64,000 bases of DNA from Parietaria judaica (Eukaryota > Streptophyta > Magnoliopsida > Rosales > Urticaceae), in contig OX940862.1 in assembly GCA_954871525.1 (NCBI GenBank), forward strand, positions 36,696,232-36,760,231. Direction: 5' to 3'. Each line of letters begins with the position of its first letter. Positions within the stretch are counted from its first letter, which is position 1. The translations under genes and the position numbers were made by a program. Below, piece after piece: positions 1-11,381 of the stretch. The notes beneath the pieces were generated by a model that saw nothing but the letters and a program-made list of their open reading frames with translations, did no database searches and was not told where the DNA came from.

Positions 1-141
1 TGTATCGGCTCGGTTACAAACCCGTGAGTTGAATTAAAATAAAATTCCCAAGTCAAGTCATTATTTGAGGCTAGTTACGTGCGGTATTTATTAAACCAAA
101 AAAAAAAAAATAGAAACAATAATTTTTGAGACGCAAACGCA

Positions 142-223
142 ATATCTGTTAGCTCAAGCTAAGTAGAGCGCTCGGAGCCTTCTGGGCTACTGAGAGAATG
201 GTGGTTCGATTCCACCCAGATTT
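142..223 (+). other. tRNA-like pol III sequence (SINE head or tRNA pseudogene)
   Basis: The segment folds like a tRNA. A D arm pairs GCTC with GAGC around a 10-base loop. A perfect 5-bp T stem (GGTGG/CCACC) encloses TTCGATT, which gives a consensus B box. The anticodon-stem candidate CTCGG/CTGAG encloses an oversized 14-base loop that itself pairs AGCC with GGCT. Outer bases ATCTG and CAGAT close the acceptor. There is no encoded CCA and no clear 7-base anticodon loop, so a functional tRNA is unlikely. A tRNA-derived SINE head or a decayed intron-containing tRNA fits better. Confidence 0.45.
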
Positions 224-503
224 ATTGGATTTCATTTACTAAAGCAATTAATCAAGTGTTTTGGTAAAACATGAAACAATCAGAAAAGCATAATTGAAGC
301 TACAATTATATATGTATGTATATGTATATATATTATCACAATCGCAAGAGAGAGTAAGAAAAAACGAAGGAGTTAGAATGAAGAAGCAAACTTTGCGAGA
401 CAAGTCGAAAGGGAAAGGGGTCTTTCGAGGTCGTTTCGAGCTTCGCCGAAGAAGAATGGTGAAGAAGAATGGAGATCACAGTCGACGAAGGCTTGGCGAA
501 GGA

Positions 504-593
504 GAAGATGGTTTCGAGCTCTGTCGAAGAAGGAAGAATGGTTTCGAGCTCTGTTCGTCGACGAAGATGGTTTCGAAGCTCTGTTCGACGACG
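504..593 (+). repeat. Three-copy tandem repeat, about 29-30 bp
   Basis: Three degenerate copies start near 504, 534 and 563, each reading roughly GAAGATGGTTTCGAGCTC followed by a TCGACGAAG-like tail. A partial fourth copy starts at about 606. The frame across it gives a Lys/Arg-rich peptide with no domain, so I do not call a gene here. Confidence 0.6.
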
Positions 594-689
594 AAGGCAG
601 GAGAACGAAGATGGTTTCTATATATTAAGGGTATAATTGTCCAAATAACACTAAATGAGGGTTTCTTTAATTATAGTAAACTTTTGAGG

Positions 690-1428
690 GTTTTTTAAGA
701 AAGTTTCACTCAAATTGAGTATTTTGCTAAAAAGCCCTTAATTATATCCATTGGATTTAGATGAGATTAAATCTGGACCATTGGATTAAGATAATTAATT
801 ATATTTAATTAATGGAATTCGAATTTAGGGAGGGAATATCTCCAATTCGGTTACAGTTTTGAGCTTATAAATAGGAGGCTCATTCTACACATTTTTCACA
901 CCTTTCCCCGGAGAAAAATTCGAACTCTCCCTCTTCCTCAAGGTCTGCGAATTTTCTCTCTGATCTCTTTCTTCTGGTTCGGCTTAGGAGACTATTTCCC
1001 CGGAAGCTTAAAAAGAACCATCAGTTAAAGTTTTGCGACGGAGTCCTGCCGGCGAAGCCCACGCTTCGGTACGAGGATTCTAGGAGAATATCCCGGAAGA
1101 TCACGGGAGATTCCCTCAGCCTTGCCCGATTCAGAGCGCGCAGCCAGAAATCGTCAAACGAGGTACGGCCTTATGCATTGGGTTAATAAATGCAAACATT
1201 TACTGCTTTCTATTTATTTCCTATTATGACTAGTTTATTAATAATGAGTTATGAATATTAAATTGCATAATATTTATCAGATCTTGGGATATGGTTATTA
1301 TCCGATATTCGGACCGTTATACGGATAACAAGTTTTTCCGCTTTAAAATAATTTTTTAAATGTTACCCGGACGGTTCGGAGGTATAAATCGAGATAATTA
1401 TACGGAATCCGAGACGTGATTTCCAACA
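690..1428 (+). mobile_element. 3-prime part of a copia-type LTR
   Basis: This stretch matches the reverse complement of the near-solo LTR at 45496-48342 over several hundred bases. Shared blocks are the ATCCATTGGATTTAGATGAG region near 745, a CTTATAAATAGG TATA box near 866, the pyrimidine-rich leader, and the segment ending GGTACGGCCTTATGCATTGG near 1165. It ends TTCCAACA at 1428, the usual CA end of an LTR. The next base begins LINE sequence, so the LTR element probably inserted into an older LINE. Left of about 690 the similarity is lost. Confidence 0.65.
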
Positions 1429-4400
1429 CTAACCGCGAAGAGGCCAAACGGGTTGGATCCGAACTCGAGACCTTAATAATGGTTGAGGAGAACTTTTGGA
1501 AGCAAAGGGCCCGGGCGGATTGGCTCAAAGGGGGTGATAAAAATTCGGCTTACTTCCACTCGAGATCGACGCGGAGAAAGTCTCAAAACTCGATATGTGG
1601 CATACACAATGAGCTTGGAGAATGTATCACGGAGGAGCGGGAAGTTCGGGGGGTATTCGAAAGATACTTCTCGGACATTTTCAAGACCAATGGGGCGTCC
1701 GAGGAGGACTTCCGTCTCATCACTCGCGAAGATGTGAATTCAATCTCGGAAGCTCTAAAAGAGTTAACCGGGGAAGAGTTTACCAGATAGGAAGTGGATA
1801 GAGCTCTCCTTTCTATGGGCCCACGGAAGGCTCCGGGCCCCGACGGGCTCCATGCTATTTTCTTCCAAAAGTTTTGGAAAACGTTGGGACCCAAAGTTCG
1901 CAAGGAGTGTGTTGATGTTCTTAATGGGAAAGCTAGTGCGAGATCATGGAACGCCACCAATTTGGTTCTCATCCCAAAGGTCAAGAATCCGAAGTTTGTC
2001 AAGGACTTTCGGTCTATAAGCCTATGCAACGTCCTCCTAAAGATTGTCACGAAGGTGATAGCGAACCCGATCAAGGGTGCCCTTGCATCGGTCATCTCCG
2101 AGGCTCAAAGTGCCTTCGTTCCCGGTAGGTTAATCACGGACAACGCCGCGATCGCCTTTGAGCTCCTCCACTCGCTTAAGAAGAAATCCAAGGGCAAAAA
2201 GGGATCTTTAGCTCTTAAACTCGACATGAGTAATGCCTATGATCGTGTGGAGTGGGGATTCGTTCTTGCCATGATGAAGAGAATGGGGTTTGGGGAGAGA
2301 GTTCTCAAGGTGGTTCGGGATTGTATTTCTACACCGGTATTCTCCAATGTCATTAATGGAAGAGTAGGCGAGTCGTTCACGTCATCGAGGGGTCTTCGAC
2401 AAGGATGCCCTCTCTCGCCATATCTCTTTCTTCTGTGCGCGTAAGGCTTCTCCGCTCTTATCCGTGGCCAAGAGCGATTGGGCCTTCTCCGGGCTTTACG
2501 TGTAGGCCCGCGGCTCCATCGATTTTGCACATTCTATTCGCGGACGATAGCATCATATTTTGCGAGGCAAGCGACGATTATTGTCATGCAATTAACTCCA
2601 TCCTAATAGCCTATGAGAAGGGGTCGGGACAAATGGTAAACATAGAAAAGTCGGTGATGTGTTGTTCAAGCAACATTTCGGAGACGATGGCGGCCCTCCT
2701 TTCCAACCTTCTCCGTATACCCGTTGTGAGAGAGCTCGAGTCATATCTTGGTCTCCCGACCCATGTCCGAAGAAATAAAATGGCACCTTTTATTAAGCTT
2801 ACGAAGAGGGTTCATAAACTACTTTGGGATTGGAAGGCCAATATGTTCTCGGCGGGAGGCCGAGAGGTCCTTGTGAAAGCGGTGATTTAAGCGATACCGA
2901 CGTACACCATGAGCCTTTTTCGTCTCCCTACCACTATCATCAACGATCTTCATCGACTCATTGCTCGATTTTTGGTAGGGTGGCACGGATGAAAAGAGGA
3001 AAATACATTGGAAAATGTGGGAACTTCTCGCCATGACAAAGGCGGAAGGTGGGCTCGGTTTCAAAGACCTAGGCGATTTCAACCGGGCCCTTGTGAGTCG
3101 TCTTACATGGCGCATAATCCAACACCCGTAGTGCTTAATGGCAAGATTCCTAAAGGGCAAGTACTTCCCTACTACCTCGGTGCTCGATGTAGAATGTAAG
3201 CCCCACTTTTATTTTCTTGGAAAAAGTCTTTGTGGGGGACGTGGCTTAGTCCGACGGGGTTTAAGATGGCAAACCGGAGAAGGAAATCTACGAGCCTTCT
3301 CACAACCATGGATCCCGAGAGCGGGGGCATTTGCGGCGGTAACAAAGGAACCGGAGGATGGATACCCGTGGAGAGTAGCCGACTTCATATCCAATAGGAC
3401 TTGGAACCACGATCTCGTCACAGCCGTGATGACATCTTATGACGCCGAGGCGATCTTGAAAATTTCGTTGGGTTATACGGATCACAAAGATCGGTGGGTG
3501 TGGCACTTTGAAGAAGATGGTAATTATACGGTCCGCTCCGGATACCGTCTTGCAAGATCCGCGGTTCGCGGGGGACCGTCGTGCTCGTCCACCGAAGAAC
3601 CGCAATGGTGGAAGAAACTTTGGGGATTACAAATCCCGCCAAAAGTTAAGCATCTTGTGTGGCGGGCATGGTTTGAGGCTCTTCCGACACATGGAGCGCT
3701 TCGCGGACGAGGTATCGATTGTCTTCCCTTTTGTAGGTTTTGTGGAGCATTGCCGGAGGACGCTCTCCACGCCGTGTGGGGGTGCGAGAGAGCCCAAGCG
3801 GTGTGGAAGAGCTCATCCTTAAACCGATGGGTAGAAAAGACGGGAGCCATCCCATTTCGTGAATTATGCCTTCGAGCATTTGAAGGGTTGTCGGGGCCCA
3901 ATTTGGAACTTTTTTGTGGCCTCGTTTGGGCGATATGGTCGGACCGGGACCTTCGGATCTTCGAGCAACGCTCTAAACCACCCGAGGCATGGGTCGAGGA
4001 AGTCGCAAGTTGGTTTGCGAGCTTCAAAAAATGTACCCGCAGCTCGGATGCGGTTGAGGCGGCAAAGGAAGCGGATAAAAAAGGGTGGTTAAGGGCCGAA
4101 CATGGAGGGCTCAAACTCAACGTTGACGCGGCATGGGATGAGAGAACGGGGCGTGCGGCTATCGGTGGAATCGTTCGGGACCATCAAGGCCAAGTCGTCG
4201 GCGTCATAGCCGAGCTTCTCGAGAATGTGGACTCGGCTTTGACGGGCGAATGCAAAGCTATTCTCCATGGCTTACGATTTGTGCAAGCTCGGGGTTGGTC
4301 CATCTCCGCGGTAGAGTCCGATTGTCTTAGGGCGATCAAGCTCGTTAATGGGAAAAGTCTCAATAGTATCCAAGGACCGATCATTGCTAGCATCGGCACG

Positions 4401-4606
4401 ATAATGAGAACGGTAGGCCCGCCCGGGGATGCCATTGGGTTCCGAGAACTTGTAATGAGTCGGCGAATTGTATCGTCAAAACACGTTTATCCGTTTTGTC
4501 AGCGGATTTGTGGCAATTGAATGCCCCGAGTGGCTTGTAAGTTTTGTTAGTAAGGACCTTACTCTCTCCCATTAATGAAATCAATATTTCTTGTCAAAAA
4601 AAAAAA
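1429..4606 (+). mobile_element. Non-LTR retrotransposon (plant L1-type LINE), degraded
   Basis: Coding remnants of one LINE ORF2 run rightward through the whole interval and end in a poly(A) tract at about 4595-4605, typical of target-primed reverse transcription. The left edge abuts the CA end of an LTR at 1428, so the 5-prime half, with any endonuclease and ORF1, is missing or lies outside the window. I found no clear target duplication. The 3-prime tail lies about 230 bp from the CESA4 stop codon, tail-to-tail with that gene. Confidence 0.85.
1430..4520 (+). pseudogene. LINE ORF2: reverse transcriptase, zf-RVT and RNase H-like domain
   Basis: Domains in order: a pre-RT segment (ADWLKGGDKNSAYFHS, about 1515-1565); reverse transcriptase from about 1800 with RKAPGPDG, then LDMSNAYDRVEW, GLRQGCPLSPYLF near 2393-2436 and the catalytic FADD motif near 2536; a zf-RVT cysteine/histidine region near 3600-3800 (FCRFCGALPEDALHAVW); and a C-terminal RNase H-like fold (LNVDAAWDERTGRAAIGG, near 4110). 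It is broken by a TAG at 1788-1790, a frameshift near 2440, a TAA at 2888-2890, a further frameshift near 2985 and another near 4440. The last long open block is 3138-4520. The element cannot encode a working protein. Confidence 0.85.
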
Positions 4607-4832
4607 CCCCGCCATATCCCCACCAATCCATCACATAAGATAAAATAAATCTATAAAAGATTCATAAAAATTGCGTAACGTGCAAGAAAGTTATCAACAT
4701 CATTCATGCATGCATATATCGTCTTACTTACTACTCGTATGAACTTTACAGCATAAACAGAGACAAAACACCTCACAAGAACCTACTGATTCTTACTGAT
4801 TATTACTTACTGATTCAACACCGCAAGAATAT
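4607..4832 (-). other. CESA4 3-prime flank / 3-prime UTR
   Basis: Non-coding AT-rich sequence between the LINE poly(A) tail and the CESA4 stop codon. It should hold the CESA4 3-prime UTR and polyadenylation region. I see no other feature. Confidence 0.5.
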
Positions 4833-7800
4833 TTAGCATTCAACACCGCACTGTTTGAGCACGGGACCGGTCTGCTTGGGCAAGAAGGGGTCGATCCTGA
4901 CCCAAACCAGCGAGAAGATGGAAGCCAGAAGGATCGACCAGAGCACAACAATGGTGGGAGTCCTGTTCTGCCTCCCCATCAGCCCTTTCAGGAACGGGTA
5001 CAGGTGGAGGATCACCCAGAACGCGAAGAAGAGCTTCCCGAAGAGCGGCCCCCACGACCCGTACCCGTTGTTGATGGCGTCGGAGATTCCCGCCACGACG
5101 CCCACCATGTTGAGGATGATGAGGGAGGTGGGGGGGATGAGCAGCGTGGTCCACTTGAAGAGGTAGAGCTCCCCGAACTCGGCGTCGTCGGCGGCCTTGG
5201 ACGTGACGGTGAAGTTGGTGTCGACGCCTCCGAGGACCTTGAGGAGGCCCTGGAAGACGGCGAAGAGGTGGGCGGAGACGCCGCCGATCACCCAGAACTG
5301 CTCGTTGCGCCAGAGGTCCTCGATGCTCACGCCGCTCCACCGGAGCTCGAGGAGCCCGGTGGCGATGATGGAGATGAAGAGGGCCAAGAACCACATGCTC
5401 GCCAGGTTGTTCAGCTGCAACAGATTCATTCAGAGAGGTCACAAACTTACAATCTTGATTAAATCATCTTTAAATATACTTAATCATTTGATTTATAAAA
5501 AGCTAACTTATGAAAATTATTATATTTGAGACAGACATACTAATAAGTTAGGTAAAAATGACAGTTTTTTTTTTTTTTTGTGGCGGCGTATGTTCTTAAT
5601 GTTATCAAGAGTTTAAATCCTAAGTATCTCTATTATATGTACATTTTTGGTTCTTAAGAGTTAAGTTTTTGAATTTTGATAACATTAGAAATTTTTGCTG
5701 CGACAAAAAAAGAAGTGGAATATGCTGTCACTTTCACTTATTTTTACCGCAAATAGCCATATAATTTATAGGTTTCAAATTTCAATTCTGTACATAATAA
5801 GTAACCCGAACAAATTGTCTTCTTACGAAAATGTTAGTTAATAGTATTAGAATTGTATTACAACCTTAATATTAATTTGAAGAAAATAAAAATGTCCCGT
5901 TCTTATAGATTTTTGTAAGTATCCAATGGTAATCATGTCATGAAAAGGTAACTTTAAGTCACTTTAATTAATTATCTATCAAATTATTTATTGAGAGTTA
6001 ATTACTAGAATTAATAAATTCCTGAGTACTCACTGTTGGGATGATGAACTTTCCGGTGAGAAGGCAAACGGCCGGGATGGTGCAATACGCGAGAAGAGGG
6101 ATCGAAGTGAAGGGGTAAACGATGGTGTTAATGTAAGCGAGCCTCTCGAGCAGCTTCAGTTTCCCTCCCCGGTAGCCGTACCAAAGAGGGCAGTGACGGC
6201 TCATGAAAATCTCGACCGACCCGAGAGCCCACCGCAGCACTTGGTGCAGCCGGTCCGATAGATTTATTGGCGCTGAGCCCTTGAAAGCCGGTCTTTTCGG
6301 GATGCAATACACCGATTTCCAGCCTCTGCAGTGCATCTTGAATCCTGTCAGGATGTCCTCCGTCACCGATCCATAAATCCATCCAATCTGACGATGAAAA
6401 GAAAATGTGGCGGTCAAGTTCACTGGCGGAAAATTAAAGCCGAGTTTTGGTTAAACTGATAAATGCGGTTAAAAATTAGTTTTACTGCTATTGGATACCA
6501 ACATATTTGCTAAATGCGGTTTTTCGCATTTTAAGTAGGGTATTTGATTTTACTTGGAAAAATAGTAAAAATTGCGGTATTTAGTCTTTCTATATTAAAA
6601 TACCGCATTTACCGCTTTCACCCTACGGCATACGGTAACAGATGCAAAATACCTCTTTGCCCCATTCGGTCTTCTCTTCGTAGCCACAGCTGATGACGTG
6701 GATGGCCTCTTTGACGAGACCCCCGCTGTTCGTGCCCTCGGGGAGACCGCCGTTTTCCATGAGAGTGGAAGCTATGAAAACCGGAGACTGTCCAAACCGT
6801 TTTTCAAAGTTCTTCTGCGACATGAGCGTTGACTTCTCGAGCTCCTCGTACCCCTCAAGCCCTTCTTCGATCCCCTCGAGATCGAATACAGCTTCTCTGC
6901 TCTCTTTCTTTGTGTAACTCGTCTTCTTCTTCTTGGAGTAGAGACCTCCAAGGAAGCTCGCCAAGCCCTTCTTCTTCTTCGTGTGTGTCTTCTTCCTCGA
7001 TCCGCCACAGAAGCAGCAGCACCACGAAGGCCAGCAGTCACACGTCATCTTCGGCCGCTTCTCGGAGACCGGGGGATCGTATCCGTACAATGCCTGTCTG
7101 TTGAAGACGCACCCAGTTCCTACGTAGACCGGCCCTTGAATCCCGTCGAGGCCTTTCATGTTAATCTATACAAGAAAAAACAAGCAACACAAGGATATGA
7201 GCTAAAACTATAGGGGTGGATTTGTCAAGAGGGGTTTTTCGGAAGCCACTCACGTCGAAGAACACGGTGTTGCGATTGGCGTATCTGTCGTTACGGTCGA
7301 TGCCGTCGAACCTTTGGGGAAACTGGACGTAGCAGAGCTTCTTTCCCAGCTGCGGATCCATTAGAAAGCACATGGCTTCTCTCACGGCCTTGCTGTTGTT
7401 GATGTAGTGGTCGCAGTCGAGATTCAGCATGAAAGGCGCGTTCGTGAGAACTGCTGAAACCCGGACCTATACACGATGTACAAAGTAATTGAAAAGCACT
7501 CTCTTTAACAAACAAAAATTATCTTTAAAAAACCCTGAGCCTCAGGGATAGGGTAGGAGGTGATAGAAAATTCTTACAAGAGCATTCATCGCACCGGCTT
7601 TCTTGTGGTGCTGATATCCGGGGCGCTTCTCACGGGAGATGTAAACGAGGCGTGGAAGCTCCTTGCCATCCACGTCTAGCGCACCTCCACTACCCAGATA
7701 GACCTGCCAAACCAGTGTAAAGAGTGAGCCCCGTAAACGAGATAACGTGAATGAAAAAGAGCAGAAGCCCGCTTTCGGAATGAGTGGTTCATGTAATTTC

Positions 7801-10152
7801 TTGGCTTCTATCTGTTAACCCTAAATAACTGGATTCTAACGTGTTTAATTGAGAATATACATCTAAAGTTTAGTTACAGCTCCTATACTCTGTATTAATC
7901 TTTTAAATATTCATTTTGATGAAACAATACAATATTGGTTGCAATGTGAAAGGTGAAGCACAGAGATCAAGACCTGAATCATGCCGGGATGATCCCGAGT
8001 GCTGTTGCCAGGCCAAGGTGTCCCGTCCTGCATCACCCACCCGTCTTCTGGCTTCTTCAGCGCCTTCGACACCAGCGCGTTGATCCTCACCTTGAACTCC
8101 TCGTACTCTCTCTGCAGAAACCCCACAAAATTTGATCAAAAAGATTTCAGAAAACCTAACCGAGTAGATTTTTTCAAGTATATTTGATTTCATCTCGAAA
8201 CTAATTGGCAATGAGCGGAGTACATGATCTTAAAAATACTATTAAGTTCGTTTGTCCTTTCAACATGCTCACCTTCATGGCCCTCCGCTCCTTGACGAAG
8301 CTCGGGTGAACCTTGTCCTTCAAGTAATCGATCTTCTCCGAGAAGTAGAACTCGGGGGCCCTCGGCTCCACAGCGTGTTTCCTGCAGAAGGGAACCCACC
8401 TCCGCGCGAACTCGGCCGTCTCAGCGAGCGAGTCGAAGAGCAACATGGAAGCCCCGTCGTCTGAGACGTAGCAGCATATTTTTTCCGTGGGGTAGTCGAC
8501 CGAGAGGATGGAGAGGACGGTGTTGGCAGTGATGATCGGTGGCTCCTTGAGCGGGTCGACGGAGCTGACATAGACGTCGACGGGGGCGAGGGCATTGGCG
8601 TGGCCGTCGCGCTCGAAACGAGCGGAGAGGCGGTCGAGGTAGGTCTCACGGGTGATGGGGTTCCACTTGGGGAACTGGTCGAGGATCCACGAAAAGGCGA
8701 ACCAGATCTCGCAGATGACGGATATGAGCCAGAGAGGGTATGCATCGTTTGCCGGAGTCAGGATCCGGAACCGGAAAAAGAAGCAGAGGATCACCAGCCG
8801 GAGGATGATCACCATCCGGTATGGGCTTATCAAGCTCGACGCGACCGGGATTTTTCTCCACATTGGCTGTCGCGCTTCGGTCATTCTAAAATCACCACCG
8901 ATTAAAGAAATAAACAATCAAATACGATGTCAACGAGACTAGCTCAGTTGGTTGAGTATCAAACTCTCAGATACTACTACATGCTTACAGGAACTCGTCG
9001 TCATCAGGTTCGTCGTCGTCTTTTCCATCGTCTTTGTTCATCAAATTTCCTCTCCTCTCTTGCCTTACTTTCCACTTCTCCACTCTGTCTTTCCACTCGT
9101 CGTTGCCGTAGCCTAAATCTTTCTCGCCTTCGAACTCTTTACCGGCAACTACATGTTGACACGCTTATCAGAACAAACAGTTAAATCTTTCAAGATCGTA
9201 AGTCTAAATGAAGGTTCATTACCGCTCCCACCGACGGAAAAAGCGTGACCGCTTGGTTGCCATTGCTGCTGTTTACCGCCGTTGTTACTCTCTCCATTAT
9301 CCTGCAAAATAAAACACCCCTCTACTTTTTACTCACTTTTATAGAATGAAACTATAGTAGAAGAAAAAAAGAAAAGAAAAACGGAGTCTGGGCTCGTCAG
9401 ATCGAGCGTAGTTCAAGTGGAACCGGAAGTTTTTTATTTTTTATTTTTACAGTCATTGCTTCTTTCTGAATCTTGTATCTTAAGAACACTAATTCAAATA
9501 CTCAATTAACTAAGCTAGCTTTACTGACTTAAGATCTGAGAATTACCGAAGCGTTGGCGAGAGGATTGAGATTCGGGTTATCAATCTGCAGTCCATTCTT
9601 AAGGGGAAATTCATCCTCGATATCTTCTCCGTCGAAGCTATCATCGTCGTCGCCGGCAACTCTTGGACAACCTGATACAGAAGTAAAACATCTATAACTT
9701 AGCCCGCAAGTTACACATCAACACAGAATATTTGCATGAAAATGTTCCATAGTCATATTTTGTCTAAAATCTTTGAGATTGAATAAAATGAGTTCTACTC
9801 ATTTAACAAACCTTTTTGACGCTTATAACGAGTGTTGCACTGAGGACAGCTCTGATTCCCGTCGCTCCTCTCGTAGTCGTAGCACGGCCGGCACACCGGG
9901 AAGCCGCACACGTGGCAAGCCACGAACAAATCTCCGTTCTCCCTGTGTCCGATCTCGTCACCGCACACGCGACACGTGCTCTTCGATGAAGCCTGACGAG
10001 TCGGCGGCTGGCCCTGCCATACTCGCAAGTGTCAGTGCCTCCTACATTTTAAGAGCTCGAAAACCGGTTGAAACGAAACAAGTTGCATGCAGTGTCATTA
10101 CCTCTTCGTCGTAGGCCGTATGGTGGTCGCCGGTGACGAAACCACCGGCCAT
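4833..10152 (-). CDS. CESA4: Cellulose synthase catalytic subunit, CESA4 (IRX5) type
   Basis: Plasma-membrane, processive family-2 glycosyltransferase that polymerises UDP-glucose into cellulose. Twelve coding exons, all joined in phase by GT-AG introns: 10102-10152, 9812-10013, 9547-9671, 9223-9301, 8989-9148, 8273-8885, 7974-8111, 7578-7703, 7254-7466, 6653-7165, 6034-6387 and 4833-5414. Together they give 1,051 residues. Visible parts: an N-terminal RING-type zinc finger (CRVC to CPQC, residues 31-76); two membrane helices after MTEARQP (about 225-290); catalytic DDG (about 347-349), DCD (about 515), TED (about 749-751) and QVLRW (about 789-793); then C-terminal membrane helices. Length, zinc finger, [13 protein letters not shown] and the KQCGVEC tail match CESA4 rather than CESA7 or CESA8. 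CESA4 works with CESA7 and CESA8 in secondary walls. No frame damage is seen. Confidence 0.93.
6440..6640. repeat. Possible small MITE in the CESA4 intron 10
   Basis: The 6388-6652 intron holds an AT-rich palindromic block: AAATGCGGT near 6462 and 6515 pairs with ACCGCATTT near 6602, and TTTTCGCATTTTAAG lies between. It looks like a small terminal-inverted-repeat element. I could not define ends or a target duplication. Confidence 0.3.
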
Positions 10153-10453
10153 GGCGAGCCTGGAAAGAAGAGCGAAAAATGGAAGGAAAAGTAGGGCGAG
10201 GTTGTGGAGGAAGAAGCAAAGAGGTATAGTTATATTGAAGGTTTCAGGGGGTGAAAGTGAAAGGAAAAGAAGAAAAGGGGGTGTTTTTGTGAGGTGGGAG
10301 AGAGTTGAGTGTACCTACTGTGAGTTGGGAAGTCATGACTTTGATAAAAAGAGACGTTACTGATGAGAGGCGATTCATATTTGGTAAGACAGAATAAGTT
10401 TTTTTTTCATTGCTTGGGTTCAAAGGTTCTCTGAAACTGACGGTTGATGGGTG

Positions 10454-10465
10454 TTTTTATATATA
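10454..10465 (-). promoter_or_regulatory. Candidate TATA box of CESA4
   Basis: Read on the minus strand this is TATATATAAAAA, about 300 bp upstream of the CESA4 ATG at 10152. Transcription would start near 10420, leaving a leader of about 270 bases rich in purine/pyrimidine runs. Position and sequence fit; there is no other support. Confidence 0.45.
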
Positions 10466-11381
10466 CATATTCATGTTTTATGTACCCACTTTTCTTCATA
10501 ACTAAACTTCATATCGGTTATATGTTTTGGATTGAGAACTTATGAAAAGAAAATAAGCTTTGTATTTTTATTGATATTCTTGCTCTCTCTCCACTGTTTC
10601 AACTCTAGAAATTTTGATGGATACCGATAAGACACGTACCAAACGGTAACGTAAAATACGAATCACGGTCAAGTAAGCCAATCGGTAATCGCCAAGATAG
10701 TAATTACTGGAACATTATTGCAATCGGTGAAACAAACAAAAAACGTTCCTCCGAGAACACAGCCAAATCTCCACCGGAAGATCTCTCGAGCCAGTAGTCA
10801 AAACAAAAGATGCGTCCCTCGATAAACCCTACGCGCCCATATGAAGGATATCACGGTTTCCTACTCGTTGGAAAACCCCTTCACGAAAATCTAACATATT
10901 CAATAATACGATTCAAATAAACCGCGTCTTGCCCTTCCTTTTCCGATATCATACTAAATTTTTTGATGAACTTTCATGTGACAAGTCGTGTGCTCTAAGC
11001 TCAAATATTAGTTGGTCGATCGTAAGCATTAGGGTTGAGATTGAGTTGTTTGATCTGCAAGCAATATGTAAGAAGTAAAAAGCTTGAAGCCAAAGAAAGA
11101 GTGAAACAGCCATAACTAGTCAATAATATAAATAATATACAGAGCTAATCTTCATCCTACGAAGTTATTAGCATTATTAAGCAGTAAGCACAAGATCCAT
11201 ATCTTAAAACATACAAACGCCTCTAAATAGGGGTTTAAGAATATAGCAACTGGAGCAAAAATGTTTAATAAATCAGACTAAGAACACGAGAGAAGGACCT
11301 CAGATTCCCGGAAGCGCTTTCGATCGATAAACTGCATACTGTCAGTTTCGAAGCTAACCCTAATTTAGTCCAAGGTAAGGC
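10466..11381. other. Intergenic: CESA4 promoter and PHR1 3-prime flank
   Basis: No coding signal. Because both neighbours are on the minus strand, this 0.9 kb holds the CESA4 upstream region on its left and the 3-prime UTR of the PHR1-type gene on its right. Confidence 0.5.

Noticed and set aside
294..698. 134-residue Lys/Arg-rich open frame
   Set aside because: It covers a three-copy tandem repeat and AT-rich ends; no domain and no promoter.
4840..5442. Second long minus-strand frame over the last CESA4 exon, and its plus-strand partner at 5004-5462
   Set aside because: Shadows of the GC-rich CESA4 exon; Arg/Pro-rich and without family features.
8320..8745. Ser/Pro-rich minus frame within CESA4 exon 6
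   Set aside because: Shadow frame of the real exon.
8938..8990. tRNA-like D arm (TAGCTCAGTTGGTTGAG) in CESA4 intron 5
   Set aside because: Only an A-box-like match; there is no T arm or B box downstream, and the stretch runs into the splice donor.
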